From positions 4,578,314 through 4,642,313 of the forward strand of contig CM043005.1 of assembly GCA_023678885.1 (NCBI GenBank): a stretch of DNA of 64,000 bases. Reading direction: 5' to 3'. The translations under genes and the position numbers were made by a program. The first letter of the stretch is position 1. Each line of letters starts with the position of its first letter. This DNA is from Pogostemon cablin (taxonomy: Eukaryota > Streptophyta > Magnoliopsida > Lamiales > Lamiaceae). Below the pieces are notes generated by a model. It saw only the letters and a list, made by a program, of their open reading frames with translations. It did no database searches and was not told the DNA's origin. Below, in pieces: positions 33,196 through 44,467 of the stretch.

Positions 33196-36100
33196 TCAGA
33201 ACAAGGTATCATCAAAAATGACACACGCATCATCCGGCGACCTATAATGCTTCAATCGATGCCCATTCGCCGCGATAACATCACCATCTTTGTCAATAAG
33301 CTCATAACTCCCCCCTCCTAAGGCTCGATGAATCATGAACGGTCCCGTCCACTTAGACTTCAACTTGCCTGCAAAGAGCTTCAAATGAGAGTTAAAAAGT
33401 AGTACCTCATCTCCTTGCTTGAACTCCTTGTACGAAATTTTAGAATCATGCCACCTCTTCATTCGTTCCTTATAAATCTCTGAGTTTTTGAAAGCACGAC
33501 TCCTAAACTCATCCAATTGATTCATGTGAGTTAGCCTCAACTCCTTTACATCCCTAAGGGTCAAGTTCAAGCGACGCAAAGCCCAAAACGCTTTGTGTTG
33601 GATTTCTACGGGTAAGTGGCACGGCTTTCCATAGACAATTTGATATGGTGACATATCTAATACCGTCTTGTAAGCGGTCTGGAACCCCCACAACACATCA
33701 TCAAGCTTCATAGCCCAATCTTTTCTATTAGTTCCTACCACTTTCTCCAGAATCTGTTTTACTTGACGGTTGGAGACCTCCGCCTGCCCATTTGCTTGCG
33801 GATGATAGGGTGTAGTAACCCTATGCCTAACACCATAATCCTTAAGCACCTTCCCCAGAAATTTATTGACGAAGTGGGAACCTCCATCACTAACTAATGC
33901 TCTCGGAACTCCATAACGGGCAAAAATATGTTTCTTTAGGAAAGATAAAACAACTTTCGAATCATTAACACGAGTAGGAATTGCTTCCACCCACTTCGAA
34001 ACATAATCCACCGCAAGAAGAATATAGAGAAACCCATTCGACGGGGGAAAAGGTCCCATAAAATCGATCCCCCATACATCAAATATCTCCACGACTAAGC
34101 TAGGCTGTAATGGCATCTCATCTCGCCTACCTATATTACCCATGCGCTGGCATCTATCGCAAGACGCCACATAGCTCTCACTATCTCTAAACAAAGTAGG
34201 CCAATAAAGAGCGGATTGAAGGACCTTAGCTGCAGTCTTTTGCGCTCCGAAATGCCCCCCATTCGGTTGTGCATGGCAGAACTCCAGCACACTTTCCATT
34301 TCCATCTCGGATACACATCTTCGGACAATAGAATCTGTACAAATCTTATAAACAAACGGATCATACCATATAAATGTTTCAACATCCCTACGAAATTTCG
34401 CAAGTTGATATCGGTTGAGATCCCTTGGAATTTCACCAACTACAATATAATTAACATAATCCGCGTACCATGGATCCATACCTTGCGCTGCAACCACACA
34501 TGCTCGCTCGGCCCCTTCAACAGCCACAGCCATGATCTTCTCATCAGGGAACATCTCTTCAATATACTCGAAAGAATTATCACAATGCTCCCTAGTCTCC
34601 AACCTTGACAAGTGATCGGCCAACACATTTTCTGTTCCTTTCTTATCCCGAATCTCCAAGTCAAACTCCTGCAGTAGTAGAATCCATCTTATAATCCTAG
34701 GCTTTGTCTCCTTCTTCTCCATCAAATAACGAATCGCTGAGTGATCCGTATACACAATCGTCTTCATGCCAACCAAATACTGACGAAACTTATCGAATGC
34801 ATACACAACAGCCAAAAACTCCTTTTCAGTTACTGTGTAATTTTTCTGTGCCGCATCGAAAGTCTTACTCGCGTAGTAAATGGCGCAGAACTTCTTCTCC
34901 CTTAGCTGCCCAAGCACCACACCCAATGCTACATCACTTGCATCACACATAAGTACAAACGGTTGCGTCCAGTCCGGTGTGATCAAGATAGGGGCAGTAA
35001 TAAGCGCCTCCTTCAAAACTTGAAAAGCTGTTAAACACTCATCATTAAACACAAAAGGAATATCCTTTTCAAGTAAATGAGATAAGGGCTTAGAGTATTT
35101 TGAGAAGTCTTTAATGAATCTCCTGTAAAAATCGGCGTGTCCAAGGAAGGATCGCACTCCTCTTTCATTGGTCGGTGGTGGAAGCTTCTCAATTGCCACC
35201 ACTTTAGCACGGTCTACTTGTAATCCCTTGGCGGAAACATAATGCCCAAGAACAATCTCATCTTTCACCATGAAATGACACTTCTCCCAATTCAAGACAA
35301 GATTAGTTTCTTGACACCTTTTCAAAACAACAACAAGGTTAGACAAACACATATCAAAAGAAGAACCAAAAACTGAAAAATCATCCATGAATACTTCCAT
35401 GATCTTCTCTATCAAACCATCAAAAATCGCCATCATGCATCTCTGAAAAGTAGCAGGCGCATTACACAATCCAAACGGCATTTTCCTAAAAGCAAAGGTC
35501 CCGTAGGGGCAAGTAAAAGTGGTCTTTTCTTGATCTTCGGGAGCAATCATGATTTGATTATACCCCGAGTATCCATCCAAGAAACAATAGAACTCATACC
35601 CTGCAAGACGATCCAACATTTGATCCATAAATGGAAGAGGGAAGTGGTCCTTACACGTGTTCTCATTCAATTTCCTGTAATCCACACATGTACGCCATCC
35701 CGTAGGAATTCTCGTGGCTATCGCCTCTCCATCCTCAGCTTTCACTACAGTCATACCCCCCTTCTTAGCAACTACATGCAATGGACTCACATGGGGACTA
35801 TCACTAATAGGATATATAATTCCAGCATCCAACCACGTAAGAATTTGCTTCCTTATCACCTCTTGAATTGCGGGATTCACCCTACGCTGATTCTGAACAC
35901 TAGCTTTGGCTTCATTCAACAACCTAATCCGATGCATACAATACGAAGGACTAATACCTTTCAAATCATCAAGTGACCACCCTATTGCAGACTGATACTT
36001 CCTCAAAACATCTAATAACTCCTCAAGTTGATCATCATTAAGGGAAGAAGATACAATTACCGGATATTGTGCATCATCACCGAGAAAAGCATACTTCAAG

Positions 36101-36633
36101 TGGTCCGGCAATGGTTTCAACTCCTCTTTTGTTTTCTCCACTGGAGTGTTTTCATTATCCAAAGGCAAGTACTTCCTTGTCCATTTGACTTCTTCCACTT
36201 TATTTCTCTCCAATGCAAACCTGTCATCACCCAAAGCGAGTAAGTTTTCAAGAAATTCAATACATACCTCGTTAGAAAGTCCGTCAAGCTCCGTAGTAGG
36301 ATAAGTAAGAGATTCCATCAGACATGTCTCAAGAGGATCCTTTGACAAGATCAAAGACATATCCTCCTTCACAATCTCCTCCACCACGTCAATACTATAA
36401 CATTGGGACTCCATTGGCATTTTCATTGCTTTATCCAAGTTGAAAAGTACTTCTTCCTTGTCCATTCTCAACTTCAGTTCTTCTTTTCGAACATCTATCA
36501 TAGCTCCAGCTGTAGCAAGGAATGGCCTCCCCAAGATTAAAGGAACATTATCCTTGTCATCATCCATTTCTAATACAAGGAAATCTACATGAAAAACTAG
36601 CTTCTCCACCTTTACTAGAACATCTTCAACTAT
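33196..36633 (-). pseudogene. Athila pol: reverse transcriptase, RNase H, integrase
   Basis: Open for 1,137 codons from 36609 to 33196, and in register with gag and protease upstream across a TGA at 36636-36634. RT shows WRTCVDYRKLNE, FLDGYSGYNQI and the catalytic box VFMDDFSVFG (about 35400-35370) with both aspartates. RNase H shows LMCDASDVALGVVLG, TEKEFLAVVYA and YTDHSAIRYLM. Integrase has the H..H..C..C finger ending CDRCQRMG (about 34140), the D,D35E core (WGIDFMGPFP, LVSDGGSHF, YHPQANGQAEVSNRQ) and a C-terminal GPFMIHRALGGGSYEL. Every catalytic motif looks intact. This is full length for Athila pol; marked as a pseudogene only because of the nonsense codons upstream. Confidence 0.92.
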
Positions 36634-37779
36634 TCATTTCGGAAACGTCATTGATCTATCTGCCAATTGGAGAGAAACAGTTGTCGGGGTCATCTCCCCC
36701 AAATCAAGCTTCTGAAAGATGGACAACGGCATCAAATTGATGCTTGCCCCAAGATCGCATAAAGCTCGCCGTGCTGGCCCCTTCCCGATCTCACAAAGAA
36801 TAGTAAAGCTCCCTGGATCTTTCATCTTTGGTGGCAACTTCTTTTGAATAATTGAGCTACAATTCTCAGATAAGTTTACCGTTTCAACTCCGGTTAAGCT
36901 TCGCTTCTTCATCAATATGTCTTTAAGGAACCGAGCATAATATGGCATCTCCATGATTGCCTCTGAAAAAGGGATGTTCAAGCTTATCTTGTTCATTATC
37001 TCTGAAAACTTCTTGAACTTCTCTTCCAACCCCTTCTTCACTAGCTTGTAGGAAAACGGTGGAGGTATCTTTGTTTTGGGAATCCCCCATTCATCACGAT
37101 CAACCTTTTCCGCTTTCTCCTTTTCGGCTCTTAATCGCTTCGCTCTTTCCCATTTTTTCTCAGCTATTATGTCTGTACTTTGCTCATTCCGTACCACTGG
37201 AGTTGCATCGACATCAAAAGGAACAACAGGTGCATCAAACAACACATCTCGGCGAGGATCGGCTGGGGTTCGACCAGGCTGAAAGGTCGAACCAGGGCTG
37301 TATTGGTCGAACCTCTCTCCTGGAAGACTGATCTCATTCTGCTCCGGAGGTTCGACTTGGGTTCGACCAACATTAGAGGTTGAACCACTGCCCCTTTGGT
37401 CGAACCGCTTCACTGTATAATTTCCATCCTTCGGTTCGACCTGGGTTCAACCTGAAGAGTTGGTCGAACCTTCATGATCGTGGTCAAACCGCTCCTGCAT
37501 CAAAACAGAGTGTTCTGGCCGATGAGGTTCGACCTGGGTTCGACCTGAAGAGTTGGTCGAACCCTCTGCGTGTTGGTCGAACCACTCCTGCGTCAAAACA
37601 GAGTGTTCTGGCCGATGAGGTTCGACCTGGGTTCGACCTGAAGAGTTGGTCGAACCCTCTGCGTGTTGGTCGAACCGCGGCTTAGAAAATTCCAACTTCG
37701 ATTCCGGCCTCATCGGTCCCTCGTACTGCGTTCCTGACCTCAGTGTGATGGCATTACACGACTTTGGATTCTCTATACT
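36634..37779 (-). pseudogene. Athila gag-protease linker and protease
   Basis: Same register as gag and pol. The N-terminal half (37713-37266) is a peptide repeat encoded by the F/R dyads: 31-residue units of the form GSTNSSGRTQVEPHRPEHSV. A TGA at 37449-37447 falls inside one motif. The protease follows with LCDLGASINLMPLSIFQKL at about 36770, the Athila-type D-L-G variant of the aspartic protease active site, ending at TGA 36636-36634. A TAG at 37782-37780 separates it from gag. It would cleave the polyprotein inside the virus-like particle. Confidence 0.85.
37266..37680. repeat. F/R dyad cluster in the gag-protease linker
   Basis: Five F/R units. The last three have an exact 93-bp period (for example 37521 and 37614), so the repeat is in frame (31 codons). 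Decayed motif copies show CG to TG or CA changes. Confidence 0.9.
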
Positions 37780-39273
37780 CTAAGACGGAAACTTACCTTT
37801 TCCTACTGTTTGAGTCAATGTGTTCACATTCTCTGCAATTGTACCCATCAACAATGTGAGATCTTTCACTTGAGTGGACAAATCTCTGTGGTGATCATCA
37901 ATCTTTTTCTCAAGCTTTGCCTCAAGGCGATTCACTCTTTCATCATTCTTTACCATGTACCGGTTCACAGTATCCTCGAACCCAGGCTTTCCTTCTTCCA
38001 CCTTTTCTCCCGGATCAACACCCATCGAAAGTTGCACTGCATTGTTCGTATTACTCCATGAAAATTCAGGCCTCCTTGGTTGCTGTTGATAACTACCAGA
38101 TGGACCACGATTATTCAAGTTCCCTCGATAGTTCCCTTGGTAGTTCCGGTTTCCTTGATTTGGGTACCTCGTTCCTTGGATACTTTGACCCATGGCATAA
38201 TTTGCTTCCTCCAATTCGTCTTGGATGGTTCCATTATTCATCATCTCTTGCTGCAAGATTGGCACTCGTTGGGATATCTCGCTGATCTGCTTCTGTTGAG
38301 ACTCAAGTAGCTTGCTGATATTAGACAAGCTCGAAACGATCTCATCATCTCTCTTAGTCTTCACCATTGCTTGTTCAACCTGAGCTACTTTTCCAAGAAC
38401 ATACGTACCTCTAACTCTATCAGTGGGCCAATCCCTTTAATTCATTGATATGTCTTCAAACAATCTTTCGGCCTCAACGGATGACTTTGTAAGCAATGCT
38501 CCATTAGAAGAAGCATCAAGTAGCACTCTTGATTCACAGTCCAATCCGTTATAAAATATACTGATATATTGGGCTTTAGATAACCCATGTTGAGGACACT
38601 TCCTGAGCATGTCCTTGAATCTATCCCACGCTTCATGAAATTTCTCTCCCCCACTGATAGCAAATTGGTTAATATCTTGCTTCATCTTAAACACCTTCGA
38701 AGGTGGCATATACCTCTCCAAGAATCTTAACTTCAATTGCTCCCACGTGGTGCACTCAGCTGCATTAATAGTATCGTACCAATCCCTCGCCTTTTCAGTA
38801 AGCGAGAATTTGAACAAAAGGATCTTCCTAGCATCTTCATGTTCTCCTACGTCTTTTTGAGTACTTGCATAGCCCAAGAACTTGTTCAGATGCTGCTGCG
38901 GATCCTCGAAAGACCCTCCTGAAAAGGAGTTCCTTTCTATCATGCTAATAAGAGCGGGATGAAGATCGAACGCTGTGTTAGTTCCCCTTGCTCCTAAAAG
39001 CTCATAATTTCCAGCCCCATTATTTCTGAAAACCTCTCGGATGGCTAGATTATCCGGATTCGCTGCCATGTTGACTGTTACTACTTCCAAATTAACTTCA
39101 GTTGTAGCCTCAATCGCTTGCGAAATCTGCTCGTCAACCTCAACTCCAAAATTCAGAGCTTCAGTTGAATCTATTACCTTTGCCTTGCTCTTCTTCTTTT
39201 TCTTCTTTCTTGATGATGCTCCAATCTCAGGATTATACGGTTCAAGATTACCTTTCTTTGATCTTGTGAGCAT
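37780..39273 (-). pseudogene. Athila gag
   Basis: ATG at 39273 (MLTRSKKGN), 278 codons to TAA 38439-38437, then the same register to TAG 37782-37780 (about 497 codons in all). The retrotransposon gag core (PF03732-type) is clear: the GGSFEDPQQHLNKFLGY, FSLTEKARDWYDTI and TWEQLKLRFLERYMPP segments. A lysine-rich N-terminal patch (KKKKKKSKAKV) may be a nuclear signal. The second half is Asn/Gln/Gly-rich (NRNYQGNYRGNLNNRGPSG) with a C-terminal helix. No CCHC zinc knuckle was found. Confidence 0.9.
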
Positions 39274-39360
39274 ACACCTAAAACGAATAAGAAAGAAAAC
39301 AACAAAACAAGGTAAATAGTCCTAATAAACTAGAAATAATACAAAAAAAGATAGTTTACG

Positions 39361-39387
39361 CCGTCCCCGGCAACGGCGCCAAGAACT
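39361..39387 (-). other. Primer-binding site of the Athila element
   Basis: Minus-strand TGGCGCCGTTGCCGGGGA (39381-39364) a few bases inside the 5' LTR. This is the primer site characteristic of Athila-group elements (reported as tRNA-Asp-type). Confidence 0.9.
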
Positions 39388-41053
39388 TGATAGGGGTTTT
39401 CTCAACACACAAATTAATCCTCAAGTATAAGGATATCAATTGTAGTCGCGAAGATGACCAAGTTACAATATCGAACCCACGGGACGGATAAATATCAATT
39501 TTGTGATCTTCTAGTATATTTTAGACTATGTTGGTAATTGTGAAGGTTTAATGGATAGTAACTTCTAATCTAATTAACAAAAGAAATAGCAAAAGTAGAG
39601 AGAAGTGAGTTGTGATCAATAAGAATGATAGGTAGTTCTTTGGGTCATCCAGTTTCACTAGCAATTCGTATTTTCGTATGATGGTGTCCGACTCTGCCCT
39701 GTGGTTTGTGGACGCATCACTAGACCATGCAAGTTTACTCTATAGACACAAGTAAATATGCGCTTGACACGTGTGAATACATCGGAGCAAGAGATATGCT
39801 TCACCCCCCTTTCTAGGTACTATCATAATCAATTATCTTCTACGTCTAGAATCTAACCCGATTTGATCTCCCTTTTTAGGTACTATAAAGTTATACTCTT
39901 CATCCTATTCATCAACCCGAATTCAATTCAATTCATGAATATTCATATAAGACAGTTCTAATAATACTTCGGAATCCCTTCACTTAGAATTATAACAATA
40001 AACCCTGCTCAGTAGTGAACGCACTCAATCAATAACCATGTCATGTATTCAGACTCTACACAACGATCATTGATGCACAAAACGACTATGAGTATGGATT
40101 AAATATGCAATCTTATATAAAACAAACCACAGGTAGTGTTGTACGGAGTTTTACACACGAAACACGAATTACATCATGAAACTTTCATAACCCTAGAACT
40201 ACCAAGGTGGTTCTAGCCCATGATTGATCTAGGAACAATCATGGTTAGATTAATCATTCTTACTTGAACCTTCAGCGAACCTCTGTCACAGCCCTCCGAA
40301 TGGATCACCACCTCTACTCTTGTCTCACCTACGATTGACGATCAAAAGCTCTTTTTATTCTCTGTATGAGCCTCCTTTTATACTTGTAATCACGTCTCTA
40401 GGGCTTGGAATGGGCTTTCTAAGTGATCTCACGCGTTTCAGCCTCGAAAATCCGGATAAGGTAAGTTCTCGCACACAGGTTCGACCACGTCAAGCAGGTC
40501 GAACCCCGAGCCACAGGTCGAACCCCAGGTCGAACCCCACTACTGGAAGAATTCTGCACAGGTTCGACCTTCTGGACAGGTCGAACCACTTAGGTCTTGG
40601 TCGAACCCCAGGTCGAACCTCAGCACTGGACAACTCTTGCTCCCGATTCGACCAACGGGCAAGTCGAACCCCAACATCGTGGTCGAATCCTCCTTCTTGC
40701 AAACTGGTTCGACCATGGTTCGACCTGATGGTCAGGTCGAACCAACTGAGTCGTGGTCGAACCCTTCTCTGTATTGTCCAGCAACGTTGGTTCGACCTGC
40801 TGGAGAGGTCGAACCCTCCTCCAGCCAGGTCGAACCCACCTACTTCTTGGGCGGTTCGCGTGGCTTCGACTCCGTCTCTTCGATTCTTGGCTCTTTCACT
40901 CCGTTTTTGCTAAGAAAACACTCAAATAGCTCCACTAACACCTGATTCATGCTATTTCACAATATATATAGGTTTTCCACCCATTTCCACATCAAAACTC
41001 TCCAAAACTAGCACAAAACATAGCGCCAAACTTGTGAATTTACACACTCATCA
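39388..41053 (-). repeat. 5' LTR of the Athila element
   Basis: 1,666 bp, the partner of 27005-28670 with about 13 substitutions and no length change. TATA box at 40382-40374 (minus). F/R dyad cluster at 40478-40840. Confidence 0.95.
40478..40840. repeat. F/R dyad cluster in the 5' LTR (U3)
   Basis: Same arrangement as 28097-28460. Several of the LTR differences fall in or next to the motifs (for example ggccagg versus ggtcagg and gtcatgg versus gtcgtgg). Confidence 0.9.
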
Positions 41054-42290
41054 CTTTGTCGCCTCCCCGTGAGCATCTGTGTCATTCTCTCATTGTTCTG
41101 CCTGGCTTTTCTCCTATCCCTGGTTCTAGATCTGTCTCTATTTTCTTGCTCGGAAAGCGAGAAAGAGGTGTTTATTCCCTTCCGTTAGTGAGTTCGATCT
41201 CCTCGCTAAAAAATTAAGGGGGATAATCACCTCCATTCGAGCTTCCTCATTTTTTACGTGTTTATTATATTCTCACTAGTGGTACCCTTTTGCAGATCCT
41301 CCTCCCCTCGCGCCCGAGGTCGAGATGCAGCCTGAAGAGGATCTAGAGGAAGATCCGGAAGAGGACCTCGAGGAGGATCCTGAAGAAGATTTCAAAGAAG
41401 GGTCAGAGGAGGATCCTGAATCGGTGGAGATTCTTGAGATGGGGAAGGGTAGTGACTCCGAGACTGAGGACTACGACATGACGGTTGGTCCGAGGAGGAG
41501 GTCTGTACTCAGAGCCGATGTTAGTTATGTCCCTTCAACCTCTCAAACCATTCTGAAAGTCCCTCTTTTCAGTCCAAATTTTGATAGAGCCGTTGCAGTG
41601 ACCAATCCCACCGATGTTGATGTTGAAGCCGCCAGGTTGGCCGTCGTAAGAGCCCGTGAACGAGTGAAAGGTAGAGCTGAGGAAGGTGATAAGTCTGACC
41701 TGGCCGAATTGAGAGCTAGGACTCCAGGGTTTTATTGCGGGTGTCGCTTCTCGGGTCCCACGTCAAGCTTTTCCAACCATCGTCCCCAGCTCTCTTTCCC
41801 AAGACTCTTCTGGTTTAGCTGTGATGGCTGGAGTTGCCGTTGCTTCCCTCACCTCTTCTCTACATTTAATGGACCAGTATTATTTATTCGTCGGCCGGCT
41901 TATTGATTATTCCGAGGGATCTTCTGCCAGCTTTGAGGAGAGAAAACATGCTCTGGAGGTCGAGAATACCGAGCTGAACTCTCTTATGAGACACCAAAGG
42001 GAACGATTGGCAGTTTTGGATTTTGAGGTCGATATGGGGCGGATAACTCTTGAGTCCCTGGATGCAAATTTAACTGAGACCAAAATTGCTAGGGATGCTG
42101 CACGGGTCGAGGCTACTGATGCGCGTGCTAGATTGGTTGAAGCCGAGGCTCGTATCTGAGCCTTGGAGCAGCGTATTTCTCATCTCGGCTCAGCAGAAGA
42201 GAGGGTGATTCGCGTAGAAGCTCAGTTGAAAGAGATGGAGGACAAAATGGTGAGCATTTTCTATTCCTTCAGCGGCCAAAAGAAAGATTG
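41054..42290 (+). pseudogene. Tat antisense ORF 2, second part: acidic repeat and coiled coil
   Basis: The frame resumes after the right CTTTG duplication and runs to a TAA at about 41215; an intron-like gap ends at acceptor cccttttgcag (about 41295). Then comes an acidic repeat (EEDLEEDPEEDLEEDPEED at about 41340) and a basic-acidic linker. From 41821 a coiled coil follows (SFEERKHALEVENTELNSLM..., LESLDANLTETKIARDAARVEA) with one TGA at 42157-42159, after which the heptads continue to about 42290. The architecture (N-terminal domain, charged linker, C-terminal coiled coil) repeats that of antisense ORF 1. Role unknown. Confidence 0.6.
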
Positions 42291-43307
42291 ATGTTCTCGG
42301 CGTTCCCTGTTCGCTGGTTGAAACCTATTCTACCCCTCTTCTGATGTTGTTTAGGATTTTTTTCTTGTGACGGCTCGTGGATTTTGAATATTGACTGCTT
42401 CTGTTTATGCTTTTCCCTCGTTGGGGGTTGTACTTCGTGTTGGTTTTTTGGTGTTAACCTTTGAAGAATGCCGATTATTTACTATTGATGTATGTTCCTG
42501 TTGCATCCTTGTATATGCTCATCTTTGCTGTACTTCTTTGCTTATTTATTCCTCCCCTGTGTAGATGTTTATTCCGTTGTTTGGTGAATCCTTGTTCTCG
42601 CATGACTATCTGCAATTCCAAGGTTGTAACCCTATCTCCATACTCTGCTCTTTACTTCGTGTTGGTTCCTGAGTCTCCGAGTACATCCATTCCATTTTAT
42701 ACTTTGTCCCGAAGTTCTTCCCCCTATTCCGATCCTGATATCCCAATTCCAAATTTCTTGTACATATCTGTTAGGTGTAACTCGCGATGTACCGAAGAGA
42801 TTTCCCTTTACTTCGAACTTAAATTCCGATCTTTTTACATATCCATTTTATATACCCAACTGCGTCCTCCTTTGACGTCCTTCCGAGGTCGATCCCTTAT
42901 ATCGAGGCTCTTCCGACCAGCTTTTTTTAGTTTTGATATCCGATACCTTAGTTTTGACTTTCTAGCCCAATGCCTCGGCATCTTTGTTCCAATTTCTCGA
43001 ATCTGACATTTTTGCCTTTTATTCCCCGTTCGATTCTGCCAATTTAATCTGCCTTGCCTTTTCGTACCTCCTTCGATATCCCTTTATTTATGCTTCCAGT
43101 ATCTTATCAATTTACAGCGTGATGTTTATATCTTAGTATTTCCCTAAGCTATGGTATCCCGACGCATGAATGTTTTTTACCATTTGTGATAAACACATTT
43201 GACATCCTTAACCATATATCGTTAAAAAGATTTCCGTACAATTTGCACTTTCATATAGTATGGCCTAATGCCTTGATTAAAAACTGTAAAAAGTCGTGTC
43301 ACCAACC
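42291..43307. other. Convergent spacer between Tat antisense ORF 2 and integrase
   Basis: About 1 kb, pyrimidine-rich on the plus strand. It lies between the 3' ends of two convergent coding units. A 181-codon plus-strand frame (42461-43006) has skewed, low-complexity composition and no recognisable motif. Confidence 0.4.
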
Positions 43308-44467
43308 TCATTCACCTCGCCTTCTTTCTATTTTACTGATAAAATATTTCTTCAAATGTTGTGCATTACACGGGTGCGGTATCTTTTTGCCATCCACTTC
43401 TTCCAACTCATATGCTCCTCCTTCCAGAACCCTCTTGATTACGTAGGGGCCTTTCCAGTTTTGGCCGCTACTCTGTGCCGTTGGGCCCACTATTTTCCAT
43501 AGCACCAGTTCTCTACCTTTGAACCTTCTCAGTTTTATCTTGGAGTTATAAAATCTTTCTACTCTCTGCTTGTAGATTGCATTATGTAACTCCGCATTCA
43601 ATCTCTTTTCTTCCAATAGGTCTAGATTCTCTCGGATCAATTCATCGTTTTCCCCTTCTTGGTGAAAGTAACCGTAGGGCTGGGTTCTCCTATTTTTACT
43701 GGTATCACCGTCTCAGCACCAAAGGCCATTGAGTACTGTGGCCGTCTTGTAAGACCACAGTACTCCCGGCAGTTCCTCTGGCCATTTCCCGTTTAACTTT
43801 TCCAACCTGGCTTTTAGTGTGTATTTGATAATCTTGTTCACTGCCTCGACTTGCCCATTGGATTGCGGGTGGTATGGTGTCGAGGATAATTTCTTAATGT
43901 CGTAGTCTTCACAAATCTTTCTTAGCTTGTCGTTGTCAAACTGTTTGCCGTTGTCCGTCACTATGGCAAATGGTATCCCGAATCAACATATGATATTCTC
44001 TCATATGAACCTCTCGACCCTAGCCTCGGTGATCGTCGAGAGGGGCTCTGCCTCCACTCACTTTGTGAAATAATCTACTGCCACGATAGCAAATTTATTT
44101 TCTCCTTTTCCAGTCGGAAGTGGTCCGATTAAATCAATTCCCCACTTTGCGAAGGGTCATGGGCTGAACACCGAGGTCAGTTGTTCTGAAGGTGCCCTTA
44201 CTATCGGAGCCAGTCTTTGACACGTCGCGCATGCCCTTGCATATTGAGTGGTATCCTTTTTTAGTGTTGGCCAGAAATAACCTTGCCTGATCACTTTGTG
44301 GGCTAAGGCAATTCCTCTATATGATTTTCGCATACACTTTCATGGATCACCGCTAGTACCTATTTTGCTTCTTCGGGGGCTAGGCATTTCAAGAGTGGTG
44401 CTGAATACCCTCTCTTGTAAAACTTTCCTTCCATCAAGACGTACCTTGCTGACCGAAGCCTGATTTG
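43308..44467 (-). pseudogene. Tat integrase (broken)
   Basis: The C-terminal part 43640-43308 contains FKGRELVLWKIVGPTAQSSG and NWKGPYVIKRVLEGGAYELE, the Ty3/gypsy integrase C-terminal (GPY/F) module. The core part 43961-43713 starts TDNGKQFDN and includes LSSTPYHPQSNGQVEAVNKI, carrying the second D and the E of the D,D35E triad. Stops and frameshifts separate these from an N-terminal stretch (44340-43980) that still shows GDLIGPLP-like and C..C finger remnants in different frames. Confidence 0.75.

Larger units (their letters stand above)
27005..41053 (-). mobile_element. Athila-type Ty3/gypsy element, nearly intact, 14,049 bp
   Basis: Flanked by the 5-bp duplication CTTTG (27000-27004 and 41054-41058). 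Minus-strand order: 5' LTR 41053-39388, primer-binding site matching the Athila type (TGGCGCCGTTGCCGGGGA), gag-protease-RT-RNase H-integrase in one register (39273-33196), internal polypurine tract, ATHILA ORF-1-like gene in the env position (about 31567-29999), polypurine tract, 3' LTR 28670-27005. The LTRs are equal in length and differ at roughly 13 sites by eye. Five nonsense codons and no frameshift were found. Confidence 0.95.

Noticed and set aside
28097..40840. GGTTCGACC motifs read as RNA polymerase III B boxes or tRNA T-arms
   Set aside because: They resemble GGTTCGA but lack the conserved final C of the B box in most copies, and no A box or tRNA fold is associated.
24920..42290. 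Antisense ORFs as host genes
   Set aside because: Their domain type, position between a Tat LTR and integrase, and decay all fit retrotransposon antisense ORFs.
42461..43006. 181-codon plus-strand frame
   Set aside because: Pyrimidine-rich low-complexity translation (Ser/Leu/Phe/Pro), no motif, and placed in a convergent spacer.
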